Position numbers and translations under genes: made by a program
In this document: positions 41,919 to 50,672 of the stretch, piece after piece
Layout: each line of letters starts with the position of its first letter
How positions within the stretch are numbered: the first letter of the stretch is position 1
Assembly: GCF_039536245.1 (NCBI RefSeq)
Contig: NZ_BAAAYN010000052.1
Coordinates: forward strand, 15,299-73,531
Reading direction: 5' to 3'
Length of the DNA stretch: 58,233 nt
DNA from: Cryptosporangium minutisporangium
GTDB taxonomy: Bacteria; Actinomycetota; Actinomycetes; Mycobacteriales; Cryptosporangiaceae
Notes under the pieces: generated by a model
What the model was told of the DNA's origin: nothing
Databases searched by the model: none
The model's input: only the letters and a program-made list of their open reading frames with translations

Positions 41919-42683
41919 ATGTCGGGAGCGCTCGTCGCCGAAGGGCTGCACTACCGCTACTCCCGGCGAGAACCCGACGTCCTGGCCGGACTCGACTGGG
42001 CCGTGCCGCCGGCGAGCCGGACCGTACTGCTCGGCCCGGAGAAGTCCGGCAAGTCGACGCTGCTGAGCCTGCTGGCCGGGGTCCAGCGCCCGCGGCAGGG
42101 GCAGATTCGGCTCACGGACGGCGGCGACCTGCGCCGCGTCGTCGGATGGCTGCCGCAAAAGCCACCCTGGATCTCCGGCCTGACCGTCCGTGACCAGGTC
42201 GCGTACGTCGGCTGGCTGAAAGGCTTGAGCCGTGCGGACGCGGCGGCTCGCGTCACCGACTGCCTGGGGGACGTCGGCCTCGCCGACGCCGCGAACCTCA
42301 CGACGCAGACGCTCAAGCCGTGGCAGCGGTCCCGGCTCGCCCTCGCCGAGGCGCTGGTACACGGCGCGCGCTTCGTGTTCCTCGACGAGCCGACCGCGGA
42401 GCTGGAGCCACCCGACCGCGCGAAGTTCTGGAACGTGGTCCGCCGGCTGTCGCGGAGCATCGCGGTCGTGGTCTCCAGCAGCGACACCCGGGACGCGGCG
42501 GTCGAGGGTGTGGACCAGGTCGCGGTTCTGGCGGCGGGCACCTGGCGGTTCTCCGGGCCGCAGAGCACGTTCCTCGGCCTGGCGCCCGCGGCGGCACCGG
42601 TTCCGCGCAAACAGAAGCTGGACCCCGATGAACGCGCGGCCTGGGCGGCGTACTGGTCGCTGCTCGGCGGGGAGGCGCGCTGA
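41919..42683 (+). CDS. ABC transporter ATP-binding protein with altered signature motif
   Basis: This 254-aa protein has Walker A GPEKSGKSTLLSLLAGV (about 38-54), a Q-loop in GWLPQKPPW and Walker B FVFLDEPTAELEPPD. The family signature LSGGQ is replaced by LKPWQRSRLALAEAL, and the switch His expected after the D-loop is Ser (VVVSSSDTRD). ATP binding seems intact, but hydrolysis and pairing are doubtful, so it may be a specialised or regulatory ATPase. It overlaps the membrane-protein gene (TGATG), so both form one unit, probably an export or sensing complex. ATG at 41919 has GAAAGG upstream. Confidence 0.85.
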   Translation: MSGALVAEGLHYRYSRREPDVLAGLDWAVPPASRTVLLGPEKSGKSTLLSLLAGVQRPRQGQIRLTDGGDLRRVVGWLPQKPPWISGLTVRDQVAYVGWLKGLSRADAAARVTDCLGDVGLADAANLTTQTLKPWQRSRLALAEALVHGARFVFLDEPTAELEPPDRAKFWNVVRRLSRSIAVVVSSSDTRDAAVEGVDQVAVLAAGTWRFSGPQSTFLGLAPAAAPVPRKQKLDPDERAAWAAYWSLLGGEAR

Positions 42684-43963
42684 TGCCACCGAAACTCGCC
42701 GCCCGCACCGTCGGGCTCAAAGGGCTGGCCTGGCTCTTCGTCTGTGTCGCGCCGTTCGCGTTCATGTTCTACGCGCCGCAGGAGCTCGACTACGGCGTCT
42801 CGCTCACCGCGGAGGTCGCCCAATCCGTCTACCTGGGAACCGTCCTCAGCATCGCGGCCGCCGTCCGTGCGATCGGACTGCGCAACGGCGGCGCGTTCGC
42901 CCGGGGCGGTGTCCGCCCACCGCTCCTCGTTCTGCTGAACGCGATCTGGCCGCTGTTTCCGTTCGGGGTTGTCGCGCACCTCGTCGTCGTGCTGGTCGGC
43001 GGAGCGTTCGCCGGATTCCGCATCGCGCTCGGCATCGTCGCGGTGAGCCTGCTGGTCCTGTTGGCGCAGATCCTCTTCGGGGCGTGGATCGGGATGATCC
43101 TGTCGCCGACGCGCGCCCTGGTCGTCCTGATCGTCGTGCCGGTCGCCTGGATGCTGGCGCCGGGCTGGGCGCGCATCCCGCTGCTCAACCAGCTCAACGG
43201 GCAGTTCCACGGCTGCTGCACCGGCGCCGAGACGTACTCGCGGCCGGCCGCCTGGGGATCGGCGCTGGTCGGCCTCGCCGTGCTCGCCGCGGTGGCGGGG
43301 GCGATCGCGCTCCTCGGCCCGACGCGCACCGTCGGCACCGATGGGGTGTTCTCTGGTGAAGCCCGCCGGCGGTCGGCGGCGGTGGCGTCGGCGGTGCCGG
43401 TGGTGGTCGCCGTGGTCGCGTTCCTGCTCCCGCCGGATGTGACCGGCTGGGCCGCGGCCGAGAAACGCCCCAACGACACCCGTTGCTTCGACGGCACGCC
43501 CGAGGTCTGCGTTCGCCCCGAGCACGTCGACGACGTCGCCGAGGTGCGGGCCGCGCTCGACGAGCTCGAACGGCGGTGGACGCCGTACGGCGTGCCGTTG
43601 CCGTCGGCGGTGAGCGAGGCCGGCGGAGCGGGGAAGGTTCGCTTCCAGTACGGCCCGGACCACACCCGGGAGCTCGTCAAGCTCACGGTCGCGCTCAACT
43701 CGCTGCCGAGCGCCGAGCGCTGCTACCAGGCGCCGCTGCCGCCCGCGCACGACCGGTCGCTGGTCGCCGCGGTCGACCACATCACGGTCTGGCTGCTGAC
43801 GCTCACCGGTGGTGCGACCACGTTCGAGATCCGGGAGTGGGTGAGCGACCCCGCCAACATGCAGGAGGCGTGGGACGTCGCGGACCTCACCGACGAGGCC
43901 CAGGCGGCCTGGTACCGGCAGCAGCTCGCGGTCGTCGAGTCCTGCGGTGGACGGGACGCGTAG
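42683..43963 (+). CDS. Seven-span membrane protein with C-terminal extracytoplasmic domain
   Basis: This 426-aa protein has about seven hydrophobic spans (roughly 15-32, 46-62, 80-105, 112-133, 140-155, 190-208, 228-246). A soluble domain of about 175 residues follows, probably outside the cell. That domain has four Cys (for example TRCFDGTPEVCV and ERCYQ) and an EVRAALDELERRW helix. It fits an ABC-2-type permease by context, since its start overlaps the ATPase stop. I do not recognise the soluble domain. GCCTGA-like Cys pairs near 175 (GCCTG) are also unusual. A heterodimeric partner is not in the window. Confidence 0.75.
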   Translation: MPPKLAARTVGLKGLAWLFVCVAPFAFMFYAPQELDYGVSLTAEVAQSVYLGTVLSIAAAVRAIGLRNGGAFARGGVRPPLLVLLNAIWPLFPFGVVAHLVVVLVGGAFAGFRIALGIVAVSLLVLLAQILFGAWIGMILSPTRALVVLIVVPVAWMLAPGWARIPLLNQLNGQFHGCCTGAETYSRPAAWGSALVGLAVLAAVAGAIALLGPTRTVGTDGVFSGEARRRSAAVASAVPVVVAVVAFLLPPDVTGWAAAEKRPNDTRCFDGTPEVCVRPEHVDDVAEVRAALDELERRWTPYGVPLPSAVSEAGGAGKVRFQYGPDHTRELVKLTVALNSLPSAERCYQAPLPPAHDRSLVAAVDHITVWLLTLTGGATTFEIREWVSDPANMQEAWDVADLTDEAQAAWYRQQLAVVESCGGRDA

Positions 43964-44135
43964 GCACAGTTCGCCCGAAACGCGCCACGGCCGGGCGTCC
44001 GACGCCTGATGCTGGTAAGCGGATCGCTGAACCTTTTCGATGTGCCGCGCACGGCCGCCGACGGGCAGCGTCCACCTACCGGGACCGGACGACAACGGCG
44101 GGCGGGGACCCGCACGAGCAGAAGGGAATCGGGCC

Positions 44136-44414
44136 GTGGACGAGCCGGCGAACAACACCGCGTGGCGGGACAGGTTCGGCGACACCTGGGTGCGCAGCGA
44201 CGAAGCCGCGAAGCGGCGTGCGGAGACGCTCGGGACACTCGAGGATTTCCGCTGGTGGGCACTGTGTGACGGGCCAGCCTGGGACGACCAGATGCGAGGC
44301 AACGTGGGAGTCGCCTCGCCCTGGTCGTCGGTGGAGATGCACGGGCCGCTGGAGCCCGGTGACAGCGACATGGTGCAGAAGGTGCTGGACGCGCTGGACC
44401 GGGAACTGCGCTGA
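44136..44414 (+). CDS. Hypothetical small protein
   Basis: This 92-aa soluble protein has no recognised domain. It reads DEPANNTAWRDRFGDTWVRSDEAAKRRAE and ends in an amphipathic helix (DMVQKVLDALDREL). GTG at 44136 with GAAGGGA eight bases upstream was chosen; an upstream in-frame ATG lacks a site. It converges with the PilZ gene by 12 bases. It is probably a short actinobacterial family of unknown role. Confidence 0.6.
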   Translation: MDEPANNTAWRDRFGDTWVRSDEAAKRRAETLGTLEDFRWWALCDGPAWDDQMRGNVGVASPWSSVEMHGPLEPGDSDMVQKVLDALDRELR

Positions 44415-44426
44415 CCGGTGCCGTCG

Positions 44427-45059
44427 TCAGTCGAGCGGCGGGAGTTCGGCGGCTTCGCGCGCGAGTTTGGCCAGGTGCAGCCAGTCGCCCGGCTGGAGGT
44501 ACTCGAACTCGCCGCGGAGCCGGTCGGAGCGGATGTCGACCACGCGCAGCGTCGCGGCGACCGGGTGGTCGCTGAACGGATCGATCTCCAGGAACACGTC
44601 GCGGATGCCCGGCGGCAGCCGGAGCCCGTCGGACTCGACGGTGAGGCTGGCGGACAGGCCGCCGGGGGAGACGTCGAGGGTCGTCCCGTTGAAGCGGACC
44701 GGCCGGTTGGAGCTCGGCGCACCGGCGCCGGCCAGCGCCGGGAGTGACACGGTGGTGCCGCGCAGCGGGACGGCCAGCGGCATCCGGTGGGCATCGCGGC
44801 GCTGCCACGCGGGCGGGATCTTCGCCATCTTGAGCGTGACGACGCCCTGCTCGGCGTCGAGCGCGGCGATCGTGCGCATGACGCCGAACGGCGTGGGGAC
44901 GCTGATCATGCCGCGCTGCGGTGGAGCGTCGGAGCCCATCACCAGGACCGGGATCTGCTCCTGGTCGCCCACCTGTGCCGCGGCCAGAGTCAGTAACTCC
45001 ACGGCCTGGGCCGGACCGGTCAGGATCAACTGGGTGCCGGCGGGCAGGGGGATGGTCAT
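44427..45059 (-). CDS. PilZ-domain protein (c-di-GMP binding)
   Basis: This 210-aa protein carries the PilZ signature in its C-terminal half: RRDAHR (about 87-92) and, about 40 residues later, DVSPGG (about 129-134). Together these bind cyclic di-GMP. The N-terminal half is a YcgR-like beta domain (PVLVMGSDAPPQRGMISVPT). It likely transmits c-di-GMP levels to a partner process such as development or wall building. It stands alone upstream of a promoter region and the tRNA gene. Confidence 0.88.
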   Translation of the reverse strand: MTIPLPAGTQLILTGPAQAVELLTLAAAQVGDQEQIPVLVMGSDAPPQRGMISVPTPFGVMRTIAALDAEQGVVTLKMAKIPPAWQRRDAHRMPLAVPLRGTTVSLPALAGAGAPSSNRPVRFNGTTLDVSPGGLSASLTVESDGLRLPPGIRDVFLEIDPFSDHPVAATLRVVDIRSDRLRGEFEYLQPGDWLHLAKLAREAAELPPLD

Positions 45060-45296
45060 CGCGGAGCTCCCGGGTCGTCGCGAGGGGGGACATTGCTACT
45101 GTCGGGCCGGTCTCGGGGTTCGGCCATGGTTTGGCTGAATTAGCAACCGTCTCGCACCCGCTGGTGCAACTGAGGCGCAACGGGTGGCTTTGACGGTTGT
45201 GGGGCCGGTCACCGGGCGGGAGGCTCTCGGGCGATCGTCCGCGTGCGGTAGGGTTACTCCGTCAACACGGACGCCTTCGGTGTGGCGTGGTGGCAT

Positions 45297-45370
<74 letters not shown>

Positions 45371-45392
45371 CAACGGCAAGGGTTTCCGCAGG

Positions 45393-45920
<528 letters not shown>

Positions 45921-45990
45921 CCCAGCACTCTCCGCAGCGCAGGCCCCAGGCACCCCCAACTACCTTGTCAACGGCACGTGGCGCGGCTGC

Positions 45991-46821
45991 CTAGGAAAGT
46001 AGGCGGGCCGGGGTCTGTTCGGCGAAGTCGGTCAACGCGTCCGCGTCCCACCAGGTCCGCCGCGGCGGCACCACGATGAGCCGATCGACGCCGGCGGCCG
46101 CGTACGCCGCTACGGTCGGCGGATCCAGGCGGCGACCGGCGTCCGGGGTCACCGAGATCTCCAGCGGCGCCGTCCGCTCGTGGCTCAGAGCCGCCAGGGC
46201 CTGCACCGCGGCGGCGGCAGCGTCGGGCGACATCTGCCAGCCGTACCAGCCGTCGCCCCGCCGCACCGCCCGGCGCAGGGCCGCCGACGACTCACCGCCG
46301 ACGTGCAGCGGCGGACCGCCGGGGCGTAGCGGGCCCGGCTCGGCTCGCACGTCGGCGCCGTTGATCCGAGTCGCGCCGCCCGCCCACAGTGTGGCCAGGA
46401 CGTCGAGCGCCACGTCCGTGCGCGATCCCCGGTCGGCCAGCGGGACGCCCAACGCCCGGAACTCCGGCTCGAGGTAGCCGACCCCGACGCCGAACAGGAA
46501 CCGGCCGCCGCTGATCCGGTCGAGGGAGGCAGCGTGCTTGGCCAGTAGCGCGGCCGGATGCACCGGCACGACGGTGACGCCGGTGCCCAGTCGAAGTGTC
46601 CTGGTCGCACCGGCCACCAGACCGAGTGTCAGGAACGGATCGAGGACCGCGAGGTCGGGCTCGATCGGCGATCCGGGCAGCGGCGGATCCGGAACGACGT
46701 AGTGTTCGCCGGTCCAGACGCTCTCCCATCCCGCGTTCTCGGCCGCCACCGCCACGGCGACCGCGACCGTGGGGTCCACGGCGGCGGCGTGCAGGTTGAT
46801 GCCGAACAGCCCGAGTCGCAT
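45991..46821 (-). CDS. LLM-class F420-dependent oxidoreductase
   Basis: This 276-aa luciferase-like protein has MRLGLFGINL, GWESVWTGEHYVVPD, LRLGTGVTVVPVHPAALLAKHAASLDRISGGRFLFGVGVGY (in parts) and LHVGGESSAALRRAVRRGDGWYGW. It is typical of actinobacterial F420-dependent enzymes. ATG at 46821 overlaps the Rid gene stop (ATGA), so both form an operon transcribed away from the LysR gene. The substrate is unknown; a Rid partner often removes a reactive enamine or imine. Confidence 0.92.
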   Translation of the reverse strand: MRLGLFGINLHAAAVDPTVAVAVAVAAENAGWESVWTGEHYVVPDPPLPGSPIEPDLAVLDPFLTLGLVAGATRTLRLGTGVTVVPVHPAALLAKHAASLDRISGGRFLFGVGVGYLEPEFRALGVPLADRGSRTDVALDVLATLWAGGATRINGADVRAEPGPLRPGGPPLHVGGESSAALRRAVRRGDGWYGWQMSPDAAAAAVQALAALSHERTAPLEISVTPDAGRRLDPPTVAAYAAAGVDRLIVVPPRRTWWDADALTDFAEQTPARLLS

Positions 46822-47222
46822 CAGTTGGCCACCGCGGCGACCAGTTCCACCTCGAGCAGCGCGTCCGGCCACGCCAGCCGTGGCACCTCGACGGTGGTGC
46901 TGGTCGGCGGCGTACCGGTGAAGTAGCGGGCCCGGACCGCGCCGTAGGCCGGCAGGCCGGCGAGATCGGTCAGGTAGCTCCGAATGTGCACGACGTCGTC
47001 GAAGGACGCGTTTTGGCTGGTGAGGATCGTGCCGAGTAGCTGGAAGACCGGCTCGGTCTGCGCGGCGACGTCCCCGGCACCGATCAGCGCGCCTTCGTCG
47101 TCGAGCGCAACCTGACCCGAGACGAAGAGCAACGCTCCGGCCCCGGTCGGCACCCGGCTGACGTGCGAATACCAAGCGCTGCGGAACGACGGAACTCCCG
47201 GTGGGTTCGAAGTCTCGATCAT
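46821..47222 (-). CDS. Rid (YjgF/YER057c) family protein, non-RidA type
   Basis: This 133-aa chorismate-mutase-like trimer protein has LLFVSGQVALDDEGALIG, FDDVVHIRSYLTD and EVPRLAWPDALLEVELVA. RidA proteins deaminate enamine intermediates using an Arg in a PxRS context. Here that place reads PPTSTTVEV, so it belongs to the other Rid groups, which may act on different intermediates. It is coupled to the LLM oxidoreductase and controlled opposite a LysR gene, a catabolic layout. Confidence 0.9.
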   Translation of the reverse strand: MIETSNPPGVPSFRSAWYSHVSRVPTGAGALLFVSGQVALDDEGALIGAGDVAAQTEPVFQLLGTILTSQNASFDDVVHIRSYLTDLAGLPAYGAVRARYFTGTPPTSTTVEVPRLAWPDALLEVELVAAVAN

Positions 47223-47279
47223 GCGGACGACGCTAGAAGCGCACTAGCCATGCCACCAGCGACGGAGTTGGATCAAACC

Positions 47280-47296
47280 CATGCCGGAAATGCATG
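47280..47296. promoter_or_regulatory. Candidate LysR-type site
   Basis: CATGC (47280-47284) and GCATG (47292-47296) form an interrupted dyad right before the LysR coding frame and about 60 bases before the divergent Rid start. It fits a LysR autoregulatory box in spacing. Confidence 0.3.
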
Positions 47297-47297
47297 A

Positions 47298-48236
47298 CTG
47301 GAACTCGAGGATCTCCGGGTGTTCTGCGCGGTCGTCGACGCCGGTTCGTTCACCGCGGCCGCGGCGGGGCTGCACTACACCCAGTCCGGGGTGTCCCGGC
47401 GGATCGCCGCTCTCGAACGGATCAGCGGCGGCGCGCTGTTCACGCGGCAGGCCCGCGGCGTGCGGGCGACCGAGGCCGGTCGTGCCCTCCACGGCCACGC
47501 CCGAGACCTGATCGCTCGCCTCGACGCGGCCGCCGAGGACCTCCGCGCGCTGCGCGACGGTGTCGGCGGCCGGCTGCGGATCGGCGCTTTCGCCACCGCC
47601 AACGCGGCCCTGCTCCCGCACGCGCTCGCCCGGTTCCGGGCTGCACGCGGTGGCGTGCACACCACTGTGCGGGAGGCTCTGAGCCCGGCGCTGCTCGACG
47701 GGCTTCGCGCGGGCACTCTGGACGCTGCGGTGGTCAGCGACTATCCGACCGGGACGCTGGACGCCACCGGGCTGGAGCTGCGCGAGCTCGGCGAGGATCC
47801 GATGCTGGTCGCGCTCGCCTACGACCATCCGCTGGCCACCGCTCCGAACCTCCGGCTGCGCGACCTTGCGTCCGAGTCGTGGATCGAAGCCGCCCGGCAC
47901 GGGATCGGGTCCGAGACCATGCTCGCCGCGGCCTGCGAACGGGCCGGGTTCGTGCCTCGGTCCGATATCGACGCCCCGAGTTGGGCGGCGAAGCTCGGCT
48001 ACGTCGCCGCCGGTCTCGGCGTCACGCTGATACCGCGCCTAGCGACCGCCGCGGTGCGGTCGGACGTGGTGCTGCGCTCGGTCGCCGACGACCTACCGCG
48101 CCGCCGGGTCTGCCTCGCGCTGCCGCCGCCCGGCGTCCGCTTGTCCGCCGCAATGGCCCTGGGTGAGCTGGTCACCGAGGAGGCCGCGGACCTCTCGGGA
48201 GACGATGTCAGCTCGCGATCACGAGATCGGCGATGA
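47298..48236 (+). CDS. LysR-family regulator with apparent CTG start
   Basis: The N-terminal helix-turn-helix reads LRVFCAVVDAGSFTAAAAGL and YTQSGVSRRIAALERI. The effector domain has GRLRIGAFATANAALLPHAL, LSPALLDGLRAGTLDAAVVS and AGLGVTLIPRLA. LysR proteins normally begin five to eight residues before LRVF. The frame before it contains CTG-GAA-CTC-GAG-GAT (47298) right after an in-frame TGA at 47295, so CTG is the only start giving a full domain. GTG at 47319 would remove LELEDLR. It diverges from the Rid/LLM pair and probably regulates it. Confidence 0.85.
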   Translation: MELEDLRVFCAVVDAGSFTAAAAGLHYTQSGVSRRIAALERISGGALFTRQARGVRATEAGRALHGHARDLIARLDAAAEDLRALRDGVGGRLRIGAFATANAALLPHALARFRAARGGVHTTVREALSPALLDGLRAGTLDAAVVSDYPTGTLDATGLELRELGEDPMLVALAYDHPLATAPNLRLRDLASESWIEAARHGIGSETMLAAACERAGFVPRSDIDAPSWAAKLGYVAAGLGVTLIPRLATAAVRSDVVLRSVADDLPRRRVCLALPPPGVRLSAAMALGELVTEEAADLSGDDVSSRSRDRR

Positions 48237-48267
48237 GCGCGACGACCCGGTCGTTCCGCGCCCGGAG

Positions 48268-49158
48268 TCAGACCGTGGGGGAGCCCGCGCGGAGCACCTC
48301 CACCACACGCGACCACGAATCGGCGCCGTGACCGGCGTCGACCGCCCGGCGCGCCAGGTCACGCAGGAGCGCGGGCAGCCGCAGATCGACGCCCGCCTCC
48401 ACGCTCGTCGCGTGGATGTGCTCCAGCCCGGACAGCTCCATCAGCAGGTTGTCCTCGGCGCCGTCGTACGTGCCCGCATCCACGTCCGCGGCCAATTGGG
48501 CGAACGCGTCCGGCAGAAGCGCCAGGCTCTCCCGGGCCCAGGGCAGGAACTCCGTCGCCGTCAGCCCTTGCGCGGTGGCCATCGCCGCGGAGTGCAGGAA
48601 CGCCGTCATCGCGGCGAAGAACACCTGAGCCATCGCCGTGTCGTGCAGGGCCGCCGAGCCCGGGTCCGGCCCGAGGAAGACCGAGCGCGGCGCCGCGACC
48701 TCCAGCACCGGCCGCCATCGGTCGAGCAGCCGCTGCTCGCCGCTGTAGAGGACCAGCGCGTCGTCGGTGCCGATCAGCGGCTCGGGCACCATGATCGCGC
48801 CCTGCAGCAGGGCGAAACCCCGCTCCGTGGCCCACTCCTGGGTCCGGCGCGCTTCAGCGGGGGTCGCGGAGGCCAGCACCACGAACGCGCGCCCGGCCCG
48901 CAGGTCGGACGGGACCGTCTCCAGGAACCTCCGCGTGGCCGCGTGGTCGCGCAAGACCGTGACGACGACGTCCGCCTGACCGACAGCAGCCGGAAGGTCA
49001 GCGGCCACCCGGGCACCGCGTGCGGCCAGCGCCTCGGCCTTCGCGCGGGTCCGGTTCCAGACCGTCGTGTCGACACCGGCCCCGAGGAACGCCCGCGCGA
49101 TCGCCGCGCCCATCGGTCCCAGGCCGACGACGGCCGCTGAGTACACAGAGGAGGTCAT
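48268..49158 (-). CDS. Imine-reductase-like NADPH dehydrogenase (beta-HAD superfamily)
   Basis: This 296-aa protein has the NADP Rossmann motif GLGPMGAAIARAFL (about 12-25) with WNRTRAKAE after strand two. It also has GAIMVPEPLIGTDDALVLYSG, the pattern of imine reductases, and C-terminal helices LHDTAMAQVFFAAMTAFLHSA and GVDLRLPALLRDLA. It reduces cyclic imines or related compounds, or acts as a 3-hydroxyacid dehydrogenase relative. It diverges from the HxlR-type gene, with a palindrome between them that fits one regulator controlling both. Confidence 0.88.
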   Translation of the reverse strand: MTSSVYSAAVVGLGPMGAAIARAFLGAGVDTTVWNRTRAKAEALAARGARVAADLPAAVGQADVVVTVLRDHAATRRFLETVPSDLRAGRAFVVLASATPAEARRTQEWATERGFALLQGAIMVPEPLIGTDDALVLYSGEQRLLDRWRPVLEVAAPRSVFLGPDPGSAALHDTAMAQVFFAAMTAFLHSAAMATAQGLTATEFLPWARESLALLPDAFAQLAADVDAGTYDGAEDNLLMELSGLEHIHATSVEAGVDLRLPALLRDLARRAVDAGHGADSWSRVVEVLRAGSPTV

Positions 49159-49191
49159 ATCGACGAACCTAGGCGTACAGCCGGACAGAGC

Positions 49192-49203
49192 AAGTACGTA
49201 CTT
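49192..49203. promoter_or_regulatory. Palindrome AAGTACGTACTT, candidate HxlR operator
   Basis: This perfect 12-bp palindrome lies midway between the imine-reductase-like start (49158) and the HxlR start (49233). Its composition is unlike the surrounding GC-rich DNA, and HxlR regulators bind such sites. Confidence 0.6.
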
Positions 49204-49232
49204 TTCGGTGCCATACCAACCAGGAGGTTAGT

Positions 49233-49574
49233 GTGGAGCGCATGGCACAGTTCCTCTGCGGCCTCGACGCCGCCGTCGCCGTGGTGGGCGGCAAGTGGAA
49301 GCCGCTGATCCTCTGGGCGCTCAGCGAGCAGCCGCGCCGCACCAGCGAGCTGCGGCGCGAACTCCCGGGAATCTCGGAGAAAGTGCTCGTCCAGCAGCTC
49401 CGCGAGCTCGAACGGGACGGCGTCGTCGAGCGGGAGATCTTCACCCAGGTACCGCCCAAGGTCGTCTACCGGCTCACCGACCGGGGAGTCCACCTCGACC
49501 TCGCGCTGCGGCCACTCGGCGACTGGGGCGAGCAGAACATGGCCACGATCTCCGCCGCCCGCGCGGTGGGCTGA
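49233..49574 (+). CDS. HxlR-family transcriptional regulator
   Basis: This 113-aa winged-helix protein has VVGGKWKPLILWALSE, the hallmark start of HxlR proteins. RTSELRRELPGISEKVLVQQ, LRELERDGVVEREIFTQVPP and KVVYRLTDRG follow. A near-N-terminal Cys (FLCGLD) is the residue used for aldehyde or redox sensing in several members. AGGAGG lies five bases before GTG. It probably represses the divergent imine-reductase-like gene. Its stop abuts a transposase remnant. Confidence 0.93.
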   Translation: MERMAQFLCGLDAAVAVVGGKWKPLILWALSEQPRRTSELRRELPGISEKVLVQQLRELERDGVVEREIFTQVPPKVVYRLTDRGVHLDLALRPLGDWGEQNMATISAARAVG

Positions 49575-49690
49575 TCAGCGAGATCCACGTCGCCGTCGAC
49601 GGGCGCGGGCTACCGATGCGGATCCTGCTCACTCCGGGGTACGCCGGGAACAATGCGTTCGGCGGCCGGCTCGTGGCAGCGCCCAACGCA
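49571..49690 (+). pseudogene. IS5-type transposase remnant
   Basis: A frame overlapping the HxlR stop reads LISEIHVAVDGRGLP and MRILLTPGYAGNN. This resembles the TKIHLAVDGRGLPL-x-LTPGQAGD stretch around the first catalytic Asp of IS5-family DDE transposases. Only about 40 residues remain, with no upstream helix-turn-helix and no downstream DDE residues. It marks an old insertion. Confidence 0.65.
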
Positions 49691-49744
49691 GGTCATCGGC
49701 GCCAGCAGGTGGTGACCCGATGTTCGTCGCTACGGGGATCAGGG

Positions 49745-49975
49745 ATGTCGTACTCCGCGCGCGCGACGACCGTTCCGGCAGTTACCCTCGACATGACGCA
49801 GCCACAGCCGGAGATCAGCGATGAGTCGGCCGCGCTGCTCGCTGCGGCCGCTGCGCCTGTGGGTCACGACCAGCTGCGCCGGGACGTCCGCGAAGCTCTC
49901 GCGAACCCGCCGGACCACAGCTCCCTGCATGCCGAGCTCGGCCAGACCGACCGGCCGTCCCGACGCGTCGCGTGA
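49745..49975 (+). CDS. Possible small protein or gene fragment
   Basis: A 76-aa frame starts at ATG 49745, with an internal ATG at about 49793 (MTQPQPEISDESAALLAAAA). No domain is recognised. The end (DRPSRRVA) is followed by stretches of other frames (AKHPSIVVFADEPGDWQVL; YEMQEPVEALTYQRAILHW) that look like broken coding sequence. From 49976 to 50236 I see only such decayed pieces and no intact gene. Confidence 0.3.
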   Translation: MSYSARATTVPAVTLDMTQPQPEISDESAALLAAAAAPVGHDQLRRDVREALANPPDHSSLHAELGQTDRPSRRVA

Positions 49976-50236
49976 CCGACCGCGACATCCACCTCATCAT
50001 GTGCTGGCGAAACATCCCTCGATCGTGGTGTTCGCCGACGAGCCAGGTGACTGGCAGGTGCTAGCGGCGGCCCTCGGCTTGGTTGACGGATTGCCGGCGG
50101 CGTCCGCGACTTCACGGCAGTGACTGGGCCGGGACCGTCTACGAGATGCAGGAGCCCGTCGAGGCACTCACCTACCAGCGGGCGATCCTGCATTGGTCGC
50201 CCGGGCCGTCAACGAGGTCATCCGCCAGGTGCGCTG

Positions 50237-50434
50237 CTAGTCGTGCGGCAGCCGCCACCACTTGACGGCATTGATGCATGCGACCGCGGCAATCGCCGTG
50301 AAGATGGCCGCGATCCACCAGGGGCCACCCCCGTCGATCCACGTCACGACGGTGACCGCAACGGCGACGACCGAGAGCACAGCCCAGCCGATCATGAGCG
50401 CGAGCCAGCGGCGCCGGGGGAGAACGCCATCCAT
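50237..50434 (-). CDS. Small two-span membrane protein
   Basis: This 65-aa protein has two hydrophobic stretches: WLALMIGWAVLSVVAVAVTVV (in parts, about 10-30) and WWIAAIFTAIAAVACINAV (about 39-57). The short loop between holds WIDGGGP. The start overlaps the stop of a still smaller frame. It has no known family; it is probably a real actinobacterial short membrane protein. Confidence 0.55.
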   Translation of the reverse strand: MDGVLPRRRWLALMIGWAVLSVVAVAVTVVTWIDGGGPWWIAAIFTAIAAVACINAVKWWRLPHD

Positions 50435-50523
50435 CAGAAGACCACCGTCCAGAGGTAGCTGGCCGCGGAGAACGCGACGAGGGCAGCGGAGCGGAATGCG
50501 CCGACGATAGCGCCCTTCGCCAT
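50434..50523 (-). CDS. Possible 29-aa hydrophobic peptide
   Basis: This frame encodes MAKGAIVGAFRSAALVAFSA and a few more residues, overlapping the next gene by ATGA. It might be a leader or a single-span micro-protein, supported mainly by the overlap and hydrophobicity. Confidence 0.3.
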   Translation of the reverse strand: MAKGAIVGAFRSAALVAFSAASYLWTVVF

Positions 50524-50672
50524 CCGTTCATCCCAGACGAGCGTCGGCCGGCGATGCTCGCGCCAGCCCCGACGGCGGCTAACGGGTGTGCGACGAAAAG
50601 GCTCGCCGCGAACGGTGTCGCGCTGGGCTCGCCCTGACGAGCCCAGCGCGCATTCATTCCGGCTTGCCGGCG

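Noticed and set aside
41957-44794. 945-codon minus-strand frame opposite the ABC pair
   Set aside because: It lies opposite two coupled genes with clear motifs and has no recognisable domain.
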